A stretch of 64,000 nucleotides of DNA from Apostichopus japonicus (Eukaryota; Echinodermata; Holothuroidea; Aspidochirotida; Stichopodidae), in the NCBI RefSeq assembly GCF_037975245.1, contig NC_092569.1, positions 16,228,001 to 16,292,000 of the forward strand. The letters are read 5' to 3'. How positions within the stretch are numbered: position 1 is the stretch's first letter; each line of letters opens with the position of its first letter. The notes beneath the pieces were generated by a model, which searched no databases, was not told where the DNA came from, and saw nothing but the letters and a program-made list of their open reading frames with translations. Of the stretch, positions 1 to 12,274 are shown piece after piece. The translations under genes were made by a program, and so were the position numbers.

Positions 1-99
1 GATAAATTCCAGATTCAGAGGAACTCCCTTCACATTGGTCGTAAACTTCTTTACAATCTCGAGGATATTCTGGCTCTTGGTAGAAAAAGTAGGAGGAGT
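1..99 (-). CDS. FREP-A exon 3, truncated by window edge
   Basis: Starts after the acceptor CTTCAG at 100-105 and reads (D)SSYFFYQEPEYPRDCKEVYD and on to the SGIY region of the fibrinogen domain before the window ends. The acceptor and reading frame match exon 3 of the four complete copies. Confidence 0.88.
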
Positions 100-3000
100 C
101 TGAAGTAATGAAAGGAAAAAAAACTTGTAAGAAATGGATGCAATCATTTTTAAAGTGAACTACCGAACTGGATGTCCCGTTTACCGCTCTATCGATACAA
201 TTGAAAATTACGGTTTGCAAGAAAAAAAGCTTTCCAAATATGAAACATAACCTTCCATAGATTTTTTGCTTGGAATAACAGCATTGAAATAACGTCGTCA
301 AATCGTAAAAAAAAAAACAAATATAGAGAGAATCCTTAAACGAAGTCACAGAATATCCCACCTCTTTCCCCCGCAAGAAAAATAAATCCTGATAAGTTCT
401 GGTCAAAATATCAATTAAATTTAAAACGACAAATAATTGCCTTCTTTCCAACCGCTGTGACAAACATTAAAAGGCTTCTCAGCCAGTGTTAAAAGCGTTT
501 TGCTTTTCGATTTTTAGACATATTAGCTTTTTTTTTCACTAAATTAAAAAAAAACCAGAGTACGCCTTTCCGTGTAGAAATAATTATGACTTTAGGTAGT
601 AGTTTTTTGTTCATATTAATTACTACATCATGAAACGTAAGTATCAACGCATAAAAACCAAAAATATGTGAAGACCAAAAAAGCAGAAATCACCATTATT
701 GTCAATCTAAATCATTAATATGACTGATCGATTAATACTGTTTTTGATGATATTATTTTAAAACGGTTCTTAATATTAAGTGACATGAATACTATATATG
801 TATTTATTCACCGATAGTAACTCTTTTAATTATAAGTCGTTTCCAGCCAGCTTTAAAAGTGGCTTAATTTTCGTTTTACAGTTTTTTTTCTAACTAAATT
901 AAATAATCCAAAGTATGTCTTTATGTGAAGAAAGCATTAAAAACACAATAAACAGTCGATGATGATATAAGGTAGTAGATATTGGTACATAGTTGGTTAC
1001 AAAATTAAAAAAACGGAAGTACAACGCATATTAAACAAATGTGTGTACCAAAAAAAAAATCACTATACATGTCAATCGAGTTCACTGATATGAATGATTA
1101 ATTAAGTTAGATTAATCATTTACTTCGATGGGTACCTCTAAAATAAAAAATAAATAAATACAATTGCATTCATACTTGTAATGGCCTTTGTTAAAACGTG
1201 ATTTTTTTCCCCCAACAATTGAAATATGCGTTTAAAATAGTAGAAACAAAAAGGAATAATGATGATAAATTTTTCTTACCTCCAGTGCTTCTTTTGTTCC
1301 TTCCAGAATTTTCCCGTCCAACATTCTAAAATTGAAGATATGAAAATTGGCATTTGAAAGAATCAACATTCCGATATGCGGGATCGTCTCGTTTGTGAAG
1401 GCTACTCATCGCTGAAATCAATTCTTGATTAGAAATTCAGTTTCAAATATTGTTAAGTACTGTTTATCTTTGATTAAAATCCAATGTAGTGAAACCAGGA
1501 ATCGTTAACTTTGTCACCATTTAGGTAATCCTAATTCTTTCACTGACAGAGAGGCAATCAATTTGACCCCACTCGATTGACAATGTTTCTGTATTGTTCA
1601 TATTAAGATCTCTCTGTTTGACTCATTTGTAGGAAACATTATGGAAAATCAATCGATTATTCCAACACTCTGTTCCAACACAGTTGAACTATAGGGTCTA
1701 TAACGTGTGTATAGAACTTTCTGTAAGTCGTGACTTATTTTAATGAAAACAAAACGTGGTTCTATTCTATACTGTGGTCTTTGTGTTTTTTGACGACAAA
1801 CCTTAAATAAACAAAGTTGAAACTATTTTGATGACAGAATGACTTAATAAACAAATTACTTATTCAACGCCATTCTTGCCCTGTTTCCCGCCCTTATAAT
1901 ATATAACTTAGATAAAACAGTATAGTAGACGTTTTAATTTTCGCGACATGAAGTGAGAAAGGAATATGATTCCTTCCCGTAGGAGAACAAAAAATCAAAA
2001 TTGAATTCAATGAGCTTTTTGAAATGAAATGAATCTAGAAAATACTAGTAAATTTGATAGCTTGAGACTAAGACAAACACACGGTTTTCTAGACGTTCAT
2101 AATTTTCATAAATATATCTCACATTAATGTTTGCGTCTGTGTATTAAAACGTAAATACGACTATCGTAGTGCTTAGCTGAGGTAATTATCGTTAAGTAAG
2201 TTAAGATTGATGAAAATATTAGGAATTGACTTTCATGTACGTACAAATATAATTTGAATTATCCTAGTTAACATAATTTAAAAAAATGTTAGAAAGTTCA
2301 GTGATTTATCTTCAATAGTACTAAGTGTGGTAAGTACTCTCACCGCTTGTTCTTTCAAGGTTCTGTTTGCTTAGTAAGTCTACCATTTTGACATTATGGC
2401 ATATATGATTTATTTGTTAGTAATAATCTAGAATACTCATTAAAATTCCCTCATAAACTACGACCACCAATACAATTTATGCATCATAATAATCAAACTT
2501 GTAATGGGTGCTTTACTGCCTTTCTCACGTTTTCAAATGTTTCCAAAGATAAAAGCCTATATTTTGACTGTTTAATGCAGACATAATTCCTTAAAATGTA
2601 CATAAATGACTCCCTCGGTAGAATAAATAAGTTTCAGTAGTGCGTGTCCCGATTAGATATTTACAATTTTGGTAAATTTTGTTGTTTGGTTTATTTGCAG
2701 AGTTAAACAAGCCGAATCAACTTTATTCTCTACTTGGTATGTTGGTCTGTGTTGATAGTAAGTTTAATTTATGAAATATAGACTAAAGTAATTTACAGTT
2801 GGAAATATTATATACTGGTACTTGGTAGATTCACATCGAATGTAATCGATTCAATATTTACATCAAGAGTTTTAAATCAAGTGATTTATGAGTATAATTT
2901 TTTTTATTTTAAAGCATCATTCCACAACATATAATGTACATATAAAGACGTTTTAAGTTTGATTGGTTGGTCTCGGTTTGTGTACAGTACCCTACCTCTC

Positions 3001-4866
3001 ATAATTTACCTACGAATAGATTAAATGTCAAATATGAAGGTCTAAACTATGTTTGTGCAGAAATATTGAAAGACTACATTCGGCAGCCCAAGTGTCAGGA
3101 GCGTTAACATTTGTTAAAATTAATAATTTATTGCTTTCCTAAGTAAGTAGTAGTCATTTAAGTATCAGGTTTTTAACTATTTGATTTCTTCATCGATTGT
3201 TAATCAGGTTACTTGCTATTTTGAAAGGTATACCTGAAAACACATTTGTCAAATTTATATATTTCTTGGCGCAAAAATGGAGAATGCCCATCCAAGAATA
3301 TCAGCAATCAAAGGCTTAGAACTGTTTACTGGGAAATGAACATTATCATAACACGGACGTAATATTCGCTACCAAATTTCTTCCAACAGAATATATAATA
3401 TATATCCAATGAATGGGAAATAAATATTGATTTGAGAGATAATTTAAAGACCACTCCTATTAAACACGATACAACGGTGACATGAAACATGATATTTTAC
3501 TCAGTCTCTAGAATAAATTTGTTTGATATACATTGTAGTAATACGGTGGACTTTGGCCAGACATATCCGAAGTTCATGTGGGTAATCTTGATGAAATTAA
3601 ATCAAGAAGTTTCTTTTCAACTTGTTTTACTGCTATAAAAAAGGAATTCTATCACGATTTCCTTGATGACATGTCAAGAAAGGAACGCGCTCAAAACACA
3701 GGAAAGAACAAACGACAATGTCGATTGATATAAACAATGAGCTCGCAATAGAATAAATACATTTCTAGAATAACGGTTATATTTAGTAGCTATTAACATA
3801 TGCCAAAATCGTTGCATTGTATATTTATACAAGTCAAAACAACTTTATTTTTTTGTCTGCTTTTGATGTGCTTTAGTCTTAAATGTAACTAATGGAATAT
3901 ATATTTGACATTTGAAATTATTGGATCTTATTTTCTTGATATAGAAGATAATCGTTTGAATATTTCCCGCAACTTAAGTTTTTATGATTTATGAGTATTT
4001 TTTTTATGTAAGACATCATTTAACCATTTAATCTAACTTACCTAATCCGATAATTAGATAGTGTTACGTTTTATCGATTGCTTCAAATAGTTCCTATTAT
4101 TGTTTCAAGGCATTAAGTTATTGGTATTGCACTGTACCTTGTATCTAGCAAGTCACCTTCCATCATGTATTTTTAAATATATATTTAAATTGCCGAAAAT
4201 GGATATTGGAACTATATTTATACTATAGGAATGATGCACCAGCTTGGAAGCAAGTTAAAGATGGCTTAAGGAAAAAATTAAGTTAATCCTTGTTAAGGAA
4301 TCCACAGTTATATCCTTACATATGATAATTATTTTCCCTTTTTAATGTTATCGATCATTGTTACAGTTTATTTGCTATGTTGTACGATATAATTAAATAC
4401 CCGTTTGAAACGTGATCGTTTCCACGATATATCGGCAAGCCATTGTCAATTTTAAATTGCTTGTTGTATTCGTTAAAAAAAAAAGGAATTCATATCGTTG
4501 TTTTAATAAAATAACTGATATTCTAACCGATTTTCAAACCCATGTCTATTTATGATATGGTGTACTAAGACGTCCTATACACGAGGTAGTTTACAATGAG
4601 CACTCTCGATTTTCCTTTTTAATATGTAGATTAAGTACAATATACCAATATTTTACAAACAGACAAATACATCAATTGAACACCGACAACAAACTCAAAC
4701 AGCATGGTAAAGAACAACTGAAAAATGATAATTAGTTTAACAATTATTGTGTTAAAATATTCAACTTTAACTTGATAACAAGATAAAAGAAACTTACGGT
4801 TTCTGCCTGAAAAGCTGGAAGTTGAGAGAAGAGTCCCAAAACACAAAATGTTAAAATGAACTGCAT
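1..4866 (-). CDS. FREP-A, fibrinogen-domain secreted protein, partial (5' half)
   Basis: First gene of the array, cut by the left edge. Visible coding exons on the minus strand are exon 1 (4798-4866), exon 2 (1280-1325) and the first 99 nt of exon 3 (1-99); exons 4 and 5 lie outside. The protein begins with a hydrophobic signal peptide (MQFILTFCVLGLFSQLPAFQ), continues through a short basic linker containing RNKR, and enters the fibrinogen domain at DSSYFFYQEPEYPRDC. Introns have GT-AG ends; intron 1 is about 3.5 kb and intron 2 about 1.2 kb. All visible parts are open and match the complete siblings, so the gene is probably intact, but this cannot be confirmed. A secreted pattern-recognition or lectin-like role is inferred from the family. 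Confidence 0.85.
1280..1325 (-). CDS. FREP-A exon 2 (RNKR mini-exon)
   Basis: 46-nt exon bounded by TTTTAG and GTAAGA. Read in the frame fixed by exon 1 (phase 0) and exon 3 (phase 1) it encodes NVGRENSGRNKRSTG plus the first base of an Asp codon. The alternative frame (MLDGKILEGTKEALE) looks plausible by eye but does not join to either neighbour. Confidence 0.82.
4798..4866 (-). CDS. FREP-A exon 1 (signal peptide)
   Basis: 69 nt from ATG at 4864-4866 to the donor GTAAGT at 4792-4797, phase 0. It encodes 23 residues ending AFQAET; the hydrophobic ILTFCVLGLF core is a typical secretory signal. No AUG of comparable context lies just upstream. Confidence 0.88.
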
Positions 4867-4986
4867 CTTGACGAATTTTCTGGTCTTAACGATCGCAAAT
4901 CTCAAGAAGGAATGAAATAAACTTTCTGGCAGCGAACCAGTTCAATCACTTTCTGAGCTTAACCTGCGTACTATGACGTGGTTGTT

Positions 4987-4996
4987 GACACGTGTC
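4987..4996. promoter_or_regulatory. Upstream palindrome GACACGTGTC (FREP-A)
   Basis: Perfect 10-bp palindrome with an E-box-type CACGTG core, about 120 bp upstream of the FREP-A start codon. It lies within a conserved stretch that also carries TGACGTGG. The equivalent site is present in all five copies; promoter function is inferred from position and conservation. Confidence 0.5.
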
Positions 4997-5584
4997 ACCG
5001 AAGAGCTGATTAACCATTTACATTTATACTATTTGTTATAACCTGCATGATCACGTAAATGAAAGCATAAGCTAACAGGTTTTCTATGGTCCCTTAAAGA
5101 GTCAAAATGATGACAATTACTATTAGTCCATTTTGATAGCTTAAATTGTATAGACGTAATGCGATGTTGCTTTAATGGTCACATTAGTTATATTATATTC
5201 ATATACAATCTCAACCAACTCAAAATATTTCTTTCGATAACACAAATTGTATCGCAGTATATATATTACACTCAGCTTATTAACCTTTCACCCATAAGTA
5301 CCTCCGTAAGTTTGAATCCTAACGTACTACTTTCAATTAACTGAATTTCGTCTCATGTTGCTTACCATCAACAGTTAAAAGATGTTAAGGAAACTGCTGT
5401 AAAGCCCCTTAAGCAGTGCCAAAAATCCAAATATATATCTACAATCAAGCCTTAGGATACCGTTAACAGTATCAAACCTCCATATCTAGGGAAACACGAT
5501 TTTTTTTTTTTTTTTTTAAATCCCACCCAAGCTCTCTGCAAGTTGCCATGTTTTTATGAAATTACCCAGGATGCAACGTTTGCA

Positions 5585-5592
5585 TGACGTCA
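5585..5592. promoter_or_regulatory. Distal CRE-like TGACGTCA (FREP-A)
   Basis: Perfect palindromic cAMP-response-element-type octamer in a conserved block (GGATGCAACGTTTGCATGAC and following), about 720 bp upstream of the start codon. It is found at matching positions in all five units. Confidence 0.35.
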
Positions 5593-7395
5593 CACATGCA
5601 CCTCGGCAGAGTCGGACTTGCCGCTATGCAGATTCTCTCGTAGAACCGCGTCACACAAAACAACGCTCGCGTACGGTATATGCTGAAACTACTAAACTAT
5701 CACTAATTTTACAAATATAACAACAGCCGGGTTGAACTGGACTTTATTATCCAGAAATCTAAAGAAAAGTAACTTAAGTCACCATGTAGCCACCTTGTGT
5801 TCGATTTTGAGTAATGTATACAGACGAGATGTAGCCTAGGCCTAAATAGTGTATCGTCCAATGTCCACAATCGTAGTTCGATTAACAAGTATAGTTACTA
5901 TATATCTTAGTCATATAGTAACTCTACTCGACATACTGTGACTGCGATCATCACTTGGTCGATGAAAAGTATCGTTCATTCGAGCAATTCAACATGACTG
6001 AGGCCCACATTATCCCAGATGACTATTGCGTAGAACTTACTCCATCACCCCGACATAATGTGCGACAAAATAATAGTAATTTCAGAAGAATGTGATTGAG
6101 CCGTAGTTTAAAATTCGAAAGCAAACAATGACAATCAATGTGCGTCTGTGTTGACATTCATCTTGCAAAATACCAATTTACGCAGATTTATTTATACACG
6201 ACATTCAGTGTACGTATGCATCTAACATTCAAAATTGGTTAAATAGTTTACATTTACTTGAATTTTAAAAGTGCTTTACATTCTTTTAATAAATATCCTA
6301 AAGTCTTACAAGTTGTGTAAACATTAACTTTGTAAATATTATTTAAGTTGGCAACTCATTTTCAGGAACTTCTGAGGCTCATGTATGACGTCGTAAACAG
6401 CTGATTTTCTGCCTCCTTCTCCTCCAATATGGAGGATAAGGGCGGATAAGGGGATAAGGGCGGGGAATTTGAATTTTTGTTTTATTCAATGAAGTCGTAA
6501 AGGAATAACATGATAAATGACATTATTGGTGGTGTAAATATGTATACTAAAAGTATGTGAATAGTCTATCAGGCAATAGAAGTGAGTTCTTTTAATGAAT
6601 GGAATTTATGACGTAGGACGACATCAATCCTATTATACATTGAACAGTATGTGTACAGTGATCTTCTGAACATCAAGACAATGTGGCAGCAGAGATCGAA
6701 TAGTTTCATTAATTTATTTCAGTTGGTCTTACTAAACAGTTGCCTTGAAGTTTTATGTCGACACTGGCTTTCTTTTCATCTTTTAATTGTGTAATCGTGA
6801 TATCGACTATTGTCGGCTATTGTCTTATATGACCCCTGAGAATGATGGAACTTTGTATCAATTGTTGCCTGTCACAAAGTCATACATACACGTGGTCCAA
6901 GCATTCAGTGGTTGTAGAAGTTGTAGTCCTGCGTAGAAAGAGAAGCAATGTGATAGCCAGAGTAGATTACGTCAACAGGAAAGATAAATGAAAATCATGC
7001 CCTGTAAAATGATATGCTATTCAACAAGAATTAAACATATGAACAGATCACGCCCATGTAGGAGTTAGAAGTTTTAAATTTATATTCGGTCGTCCTCTGT
7101 TTGAGAAAACCAGTTTAGTGTCTTTCAAGTTACCTTTACAGTTTATCAGTGCTGAAGTATTACAATAAAATTAGCAGGATGTGTTTTGGTTGGCTATGTA
7201 TGTATTCAGTAAAATTCTAAAAATTGATGACAATATTTCAGCCGCAGAGGGCTCTTCTCTTTATAGAGACAGATTTTACTAAATAATAACAATAAATACA
7301 TATTGGATATACTTCATCCTTTGTTTGTGTGTACTGTATGTCAATATAAACACACATAAAATACGATATGAAGAGAGGAAAAGCATATATTTCTT

Positions 7396-7423
7396 GGGGG
7401 AGGGAGAAGGGGGGTGATGGGGG
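7396..7423 (+). repeat. G-rich tract (A-B spacer)
   Basis: Four runs of three or more G within 28 bases fit the G-quadruplex pattern. Related G-rich tracts occur at the homologous positions 20515-20558 and 50660-50702. Confidence 0.5.
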
Positions 7424-9089
7424 AATGAACGAATGTTATCTGTAGTCAATGATCACTTTTGCTTGATCTCTTCGAGTCGGCCAAAATTGTACGAAAAAAA
7501 TATTTTTTTAAAATTTATAATGGAATGCATAACGGACCTGTAATAAGCTATTCGAGTCGTCAAAATGTTTGATATTAAAAACGCAGTAGCTGACTAATCC
7601 AATTAACTTTCAAATACAGTTGAAAAAGTGGGACATTTGGAAAACATTCATATTGGAGTTTTTTGACGTGTTCAATAGTACTATGGAAAAGTTTCTAGGA
7701 GATGATTTTCTTTAATTATTTTAATCAGTTACTTGCGTACATTAGGTGAGCAGCAATGGACAATAAAAGAACCGTAGTATATATTCCAAGGTTAGAACTG
7801 CATTTACATGTATGCCCATTGACTCTTTAATGGTCTAATGATTGATACAGACATGACACGCAAAGTGTGAAGGCATTCTGGTGTATGAGGACATGTAATT
7901 TTATGGACCGAGTGCGCTGTCATATCTGGCCTAATGTATGTAACATGAATCTTGTATGGAAATGCGCTTGGTGATTGTCTAGTTAAGGTTCCACTTTGGT
8001 GCAGTTTTGCCTAGGAAAAACAAGTGCTTTATGAAACACAAGTGCTTAAAACAGTTAGTCTAACTGGAATGTTCGAAAATATGTTTCAAAAGATCTCTTA
8101 GTCCATAGTTACTCCAGAAATAGTTTGTAATATAAATTATCAACTCCCGGTACTGTTATGATCTGCAGTCAGTCAATGCAAGTCAGTGCAAGTTTCGAGG
8201 AACTAGATAGGGTCGATATGATAGCGCCCTCTGTTATTCAGGGCGTGGCTGGAGAGCTCCATTGAATCTCAATTGCCTATTACAGTCGAAACTATGCAGC
8301 TCTGACAAATTGAGGGCGCTCTTCTCAAACAGTGATATTCTTACGGCGATACGAATTGGATTTGGCTGTTATTATTATTAATTGTAATGTTTCAACGTAA
8401 TGAACATTAACAACAGCGATGGAAACATGGTTTGAAATTAATATTAAATGTAATACACAAGTTTAATAATATGAAAGTAAATCAATTGGAAAATGACGTG
8501 CAAAATGATACATATTAAGACAATAAATTAAAAAAATACAAGTAGTGCTAAATGCCAGTTTTTGCTAACAAAAATTTCGTATGATATTGAAAAAAAAAGA
8601 TGGGTGTACAGCCGTATAGAAGTAACTCAATTCTTCTCCAACTGAATGAGGAAAGTACCACGAATGATCCATTTACATCGACTGACCATCTAAGGTAGAG
8701 ATGGGGAGGGGTGGGGGCATGGTCTCTGTGAGCGATTATTATAAATTACGCTCCTACCTCAAATGGAAGAAGTGTGTTATATGTTTTCCTTAGCTAAATT
8801 AACGCTCACCAAACTTCAATGTAAGTCCAGCATGTTTCAAGGTTTTAACACGTGATATTTCTGCTCTTCTTGTGACTTGAAACTCCGAAATAGCTGGGTC
8901 TACTTCAAATAATTTTCCATTTGTCTTGCACACATACTAATTGTTAAACTACTATTTCAATATATAACACTATACACTTGTACTGGTAACTAGCACGTTG
9001 GCTATACATGGCACGTAATTTTTCTATTCTCAAATGAAAATGTTTAGCCGCGACGAAGCCGAAAGTTTGTTCATTAAATCCCCTGAATC

Positions 9090-9830
9090 GACACAATTTC
9101 CTCAGCTATGTTCGATTCGGTAATGTACTCTAAAATGCAATAATCCAAAAACAAGCAAAGATAAACAAGATTTAGTATCTAATATTGAATGATATCTTCA
9201 TTTCGATGTAGTTTTTGCCAAATATATTAATGCTCTGGCGGATGGTTATCTATCTATTACTTTTGGTAGTAACACTTTATATGGTAAAGGGTTTGCTACG
9301 ACTAACTGTGAGGTACTGTGTTAACAGTTATATTGATAATATCCTTGATAAGGATCATGTTCACAGGTGTGTCAAAGTGTCTATATATCTGTATTTATGG
9401 GGGGGGGGAGGGGGGTGGTAAGGAATGTAATACATACTTATAGGCAACATCTTTTTCTTTTTAAAGATATTCACAGACTAGCTGCCTTCCATTAAATATT
9501 GCACGTGATGAGTTTCGCTTAGTATGTGGAGTAAGGAATGTACCTTAACTGATGAAATTTCCTCAATTATGTTCGAATCGTTAATGTACTCTAAAATGCA
9601 ATTACCCCAAAACTAGCAAATATGAACATGATCATATTGAAAGATTTTTTGAATTCAATGTAATTTTTGGCAACTTATTGATACTTGGGCGAATGGTTAT
9701 TTATTACTATTGCAGTAACACGTTGGTAAGTTGTTTGGTCATTTAACAGTTATATTGACAATAACCTTAAGGGATCATGAATATGTTCACAGGTTTATCA
9801 AAGTGGCTATATATTTCTATGACTAGGGGA
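9090..9830. repeat. Diverged tandem duplication in A-B spacer
   Basis: Two diverged copies of a unit of roughly 450 bp. Both contain a GGCGGATGG/GGCGAATGG-type motif, an AACAGTTATATTGA stretch, GGATCATG, TTCACAGG, and then a TCAAAGTG stretch leading into a G-run. The D-E spacer has the same pair; the B-C spacer has a single fused unit. Confidence 0.6.
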
Positions 9831-9958
9831 AGGGGACAAGCTGCATTCAATTAAAGGTGCTAACATTATTATCTTCGTAATCAGCTTACTGCTGTTTAAA
9901 CATTCAACACACATACAGGACAAAGGATTTACTCTCAGGGTGGATAAATTACTTGAAA

Positions 9959-9964
9959 TTTATT
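9959..9964 (-). terminator. Candidate polyadenylation signal, FREP-B (distal)
   Basis: AATAAA on the minus strand within a GAATAAATTTC context that is shared with the 3' flank of FREP-C. It lies about 275 nt beyond the FREP-B stop codon. Confidence 0.35.
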
Positions 9965-10206
9965 CTTCTTCAGTATTCGTCATTCGTAAATATTATCAAA
10001 AAGCAGTTATCGGTTTTGACAAAGAGGTATATTTAAAGTTATTCGTCAAGTGGAATTTTTCGTTCATTGTTTTCGAAAGTTGTAAGTTCATTTCTCTAGA
10101 AGCACTCATTTGCTGGTGCCTTGTTTGAGAAATAATTGTTAAAATTTAGATGAAAACTTTATTTTTCACGGGACTCTGTGACCCCTGATGAAACTTCATG
10201 TTTTTT

Positions 10207-10212
10207 TTTATT
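10207..10212 (-). terminator. Candidate polyadenylation signal, FREP-B (proximal)
   Basis: AATAAA on the minus strand about 25 nt beyond the stop codon, embedded in an A-run. It is not shared with the siblings. Confidence 0.35.
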
Positions 10213-10237
10213 GGAGTTGTTGTCTGCGTCTGATGTA

Positions 10238-10485
10238 TTACACTGGACGTATCTTAATTTCTGCGTATTTTATGTGGTATTTACTTCCTGGAAGACTATA
10301 CCAGAAGATGCTCTTGTAATCAGTATTTCCGGCTGAGTACAGTCCGTTGAGATTGACATAATAATTATTATTGTGCCACCACGCTCCATGATAATACTGG
10401 GCCATGTTTAAAGTACTGTGAAGGTCGTTGTCACTGTTGAATGTCGTAAATGACTGGTTCCTGTGGTATGCCATTCTATCATACG
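10238..10485 (-). CDS. FREP-B exon 5
   Basis: 248 nt from the acceptor TTCACAG to TAA at 10238-10240. It reads (A)YDRMAYHRNQSFTTFNSDND, then GAWWHNNNYYVNLNGLY, and ends YAEIKIRPV. The two cysteines usual around the calcium site of fibrinogen domains are absent. It is one codon shorter than in C and E (HNNNYY against YKSNNYY). Confidence 0.88.
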
Positions 10486-10680
10486 CTGTGAAAAGGAAAC
10501 ACGAGATGGAGATAAAACGCATGATCATATTAACAATAATATTAGGTTGTTTCCATACGGCATAAATTAGAAGTTTCATAGTAGAATTTGTGTAAGATTA
10601 ATGAAATACTGTCACATTAAACAAACATTTTCTTTAAATTTGTATTTATTTCTAAATAAATGTTGTTTACACCACTTATT

Positions 10681-10744
10681 AGTGCCTCTTATTAGATGAA
10701 AACTGAATTAATAGTGCCTATTATTAGATGAAAACTGAATTAAT
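10681..10744. repeat. 32-bp tandem duplication in FREP-B intron 4
   Basis: Two 32-bp units, AGTGCCTCTTATTAGATGAA and following, then the same with one substitution. The other genes carry a single copy, so it is a recent local duplication. Confidence 0.85.
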
Positions 10745-11278
10745 ATGAATTTTCTTTATTATATTTTTGTGTTTTTGTTCAAAATTATTAGTACACCACG
10801 ATACATGTTATTGCAAACTAACCATCTCTTTACGATAACACCCTTTTCAACGTCAATTAATACATACCATAAATACGGGACAAAGTGGCCTAATTTAAAC
10901 CAGTTTCGGTTGTCAAGTATCCAATTTTCACATCACACTTTATGGATTATTGTTTGTATTTCATGACACACACTATATCTATGTTAAGAAATATATCGTT
11001 GCTACCACAATGTTACCGGTATGTTGGAATCGTAAAAGAAAAAAATCAATAGTTATTATGAAGAACATTATTTTTTCATCAATGGTTTTATTTACCAAAT
11101 TATTGGATCATTGTGTTAGAAGTCTATAAAGATTTCTACTCTGTTATTATTTTCTTTTCTTGATGTTGCCAGTTGAAGGATAAAGAAAACTTATGGGATG
11201 ATGGGCAGATGACAAGGAAGTTGGAATAGGTTTGTTGTTATAAATTACAAGGCCTTCTGTCACTGTACGTATATGTAT

Positions 11279-11355
11279 CAACCTGAGTTCATTTAAGGTT
11301 TATCTTTCAACCTGAGTTCATTTAAGGTATATGTATCAACCTGAGTTCATTTAAG
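11279..11355. repeat. Three-copy minisatellite in FREP-B intron 4
   Basis: CAACCTGAGTTCATTTAAG occurs three times with spacing of about 30 bp. The homologous place has two copies in FREP-E (55310-55359) and a single diverged copy in FREP-C (near 28233), so copy number varies within the array. Confidence 0.85.
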
Positions 11356-12004
11356 AAGCCCATTAATCATGGATTCCAAATACAATTTCACCTGACCAGC
11401 TTTCTTTCGATTTGATTACAAACATTGTACTATTTGAATTAAACTAGAGTCAGTATTTGACTATGCTTCAGCTCCCGATGTTATCGTTTGTCACACATGA
11501 GTATACTTTCTTAATTTTACATTCGGAAACAATCAATAAACCAAATATAAAGAAGATTAATGGATAATCTAAAGACAATATTCTCAGTCTGATAGCGTTG
11601 ACGTGATGGATTCGTCTGGTGTTTTAATAACAACAGAAGTGGATTAACGGGCATTGCCCGGGAGGTGTTCAAGGTATCGTTTTATGCAGATTTATGCAAT
11701 GTTATTTTAAAAATGTTAATGAGATCATAATTATTAATATCGTTTTTGGCTGATCATTTCTAAAATGTCTGCGTATATGCTACATATTTAATGAATGATT
11801 ACCAACAGCTAATGAACTGACGATTCTAATTACACGGGTTAATTTGACTACAAATGTTGGACAGGGAGGTAACGGATCAAGGTAATTATGCATAATTTGG
11901 TAGAGGCGTTCATAATTTCCTTACTAATATTCAGTCCTTTGAAATATTTGTTTGAAGGTTTTGATGCTGACAAGAATAATCAACGAGGTTTGATATGTAC
12001 GTAC

Positions 12005-12274
12005 CTGTTGTGCTGGAGCTGTCGTATTCTCCAAGGCCAACTAAACGATATTTAGTCTCTTCATCGCTGATCCTAAACAGGTCGTACTTCGCAAAATAGG
12101 GATCTCCATTCACGTTCTTTAAATCAATGCGAATCATGTAATCCTTTTGGTTGTTAAGAGTGATATTTTATCGTTGCCAAGCCAAAATTCCCTTTTCAGG
12201 AAACCAAAACCATCTCGGTAATCATCCCAGTCTCTGTAAAATTCTACGGAACCATCGACCCGGCGTTGGAAGAC
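12005..12274 (-). CDS. FREP-B exon 4, frameshifted
   Basis: Begins [16 protein letters not shown] after the acceptor CCAG and ends before GTACGT. The first part reads [17 protein letters not shown], then the frame is lost through a one-base deletion and TGA follows at 12134-12136. The remainder is intact in the shifted frame. Confidence 0.85.

Larger units (their letters stand above)
4867..10237. other. A-B intergenic spacer
   Basis: 5.4 kb without a supportable gene. It holds the conserved FREP-A upstream blocks (palindrome at 4987-4996, TGACGTCA at 5585-5592), a GCCTAGGCC-containing block near 5836, a GATAAGGGCGG-rich patch near 6430-6470, a G-rich tract at 7396-7423, and an internal tandem duplication (about 9090-9420 against 9560-9830). 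It lacks a roughly 740-bp segment present in the B-C and D-E spacers (junction near 8497). Short ORFs here are not conserved in the paralogous spacers. Confidence 0.7.

Noticed and set aside
1280-1324. Alternative reading of exon 2 as MLDGKILEGTKEALE
   Set aside because: It starts with an ATG and looks protein-like, but exon 1 ends in phase 0 and exon 3 needs one carried base, which fixes the NVGRENSGRNKRSTG frame in all five genes.
6430-6470. Telomere-like or satellite repeat from GGATAAGGGCGG
   Set aside because: There are only two to five imperfect units, present at the same spacer position in each unit; neither telomeric nor a long satellite.
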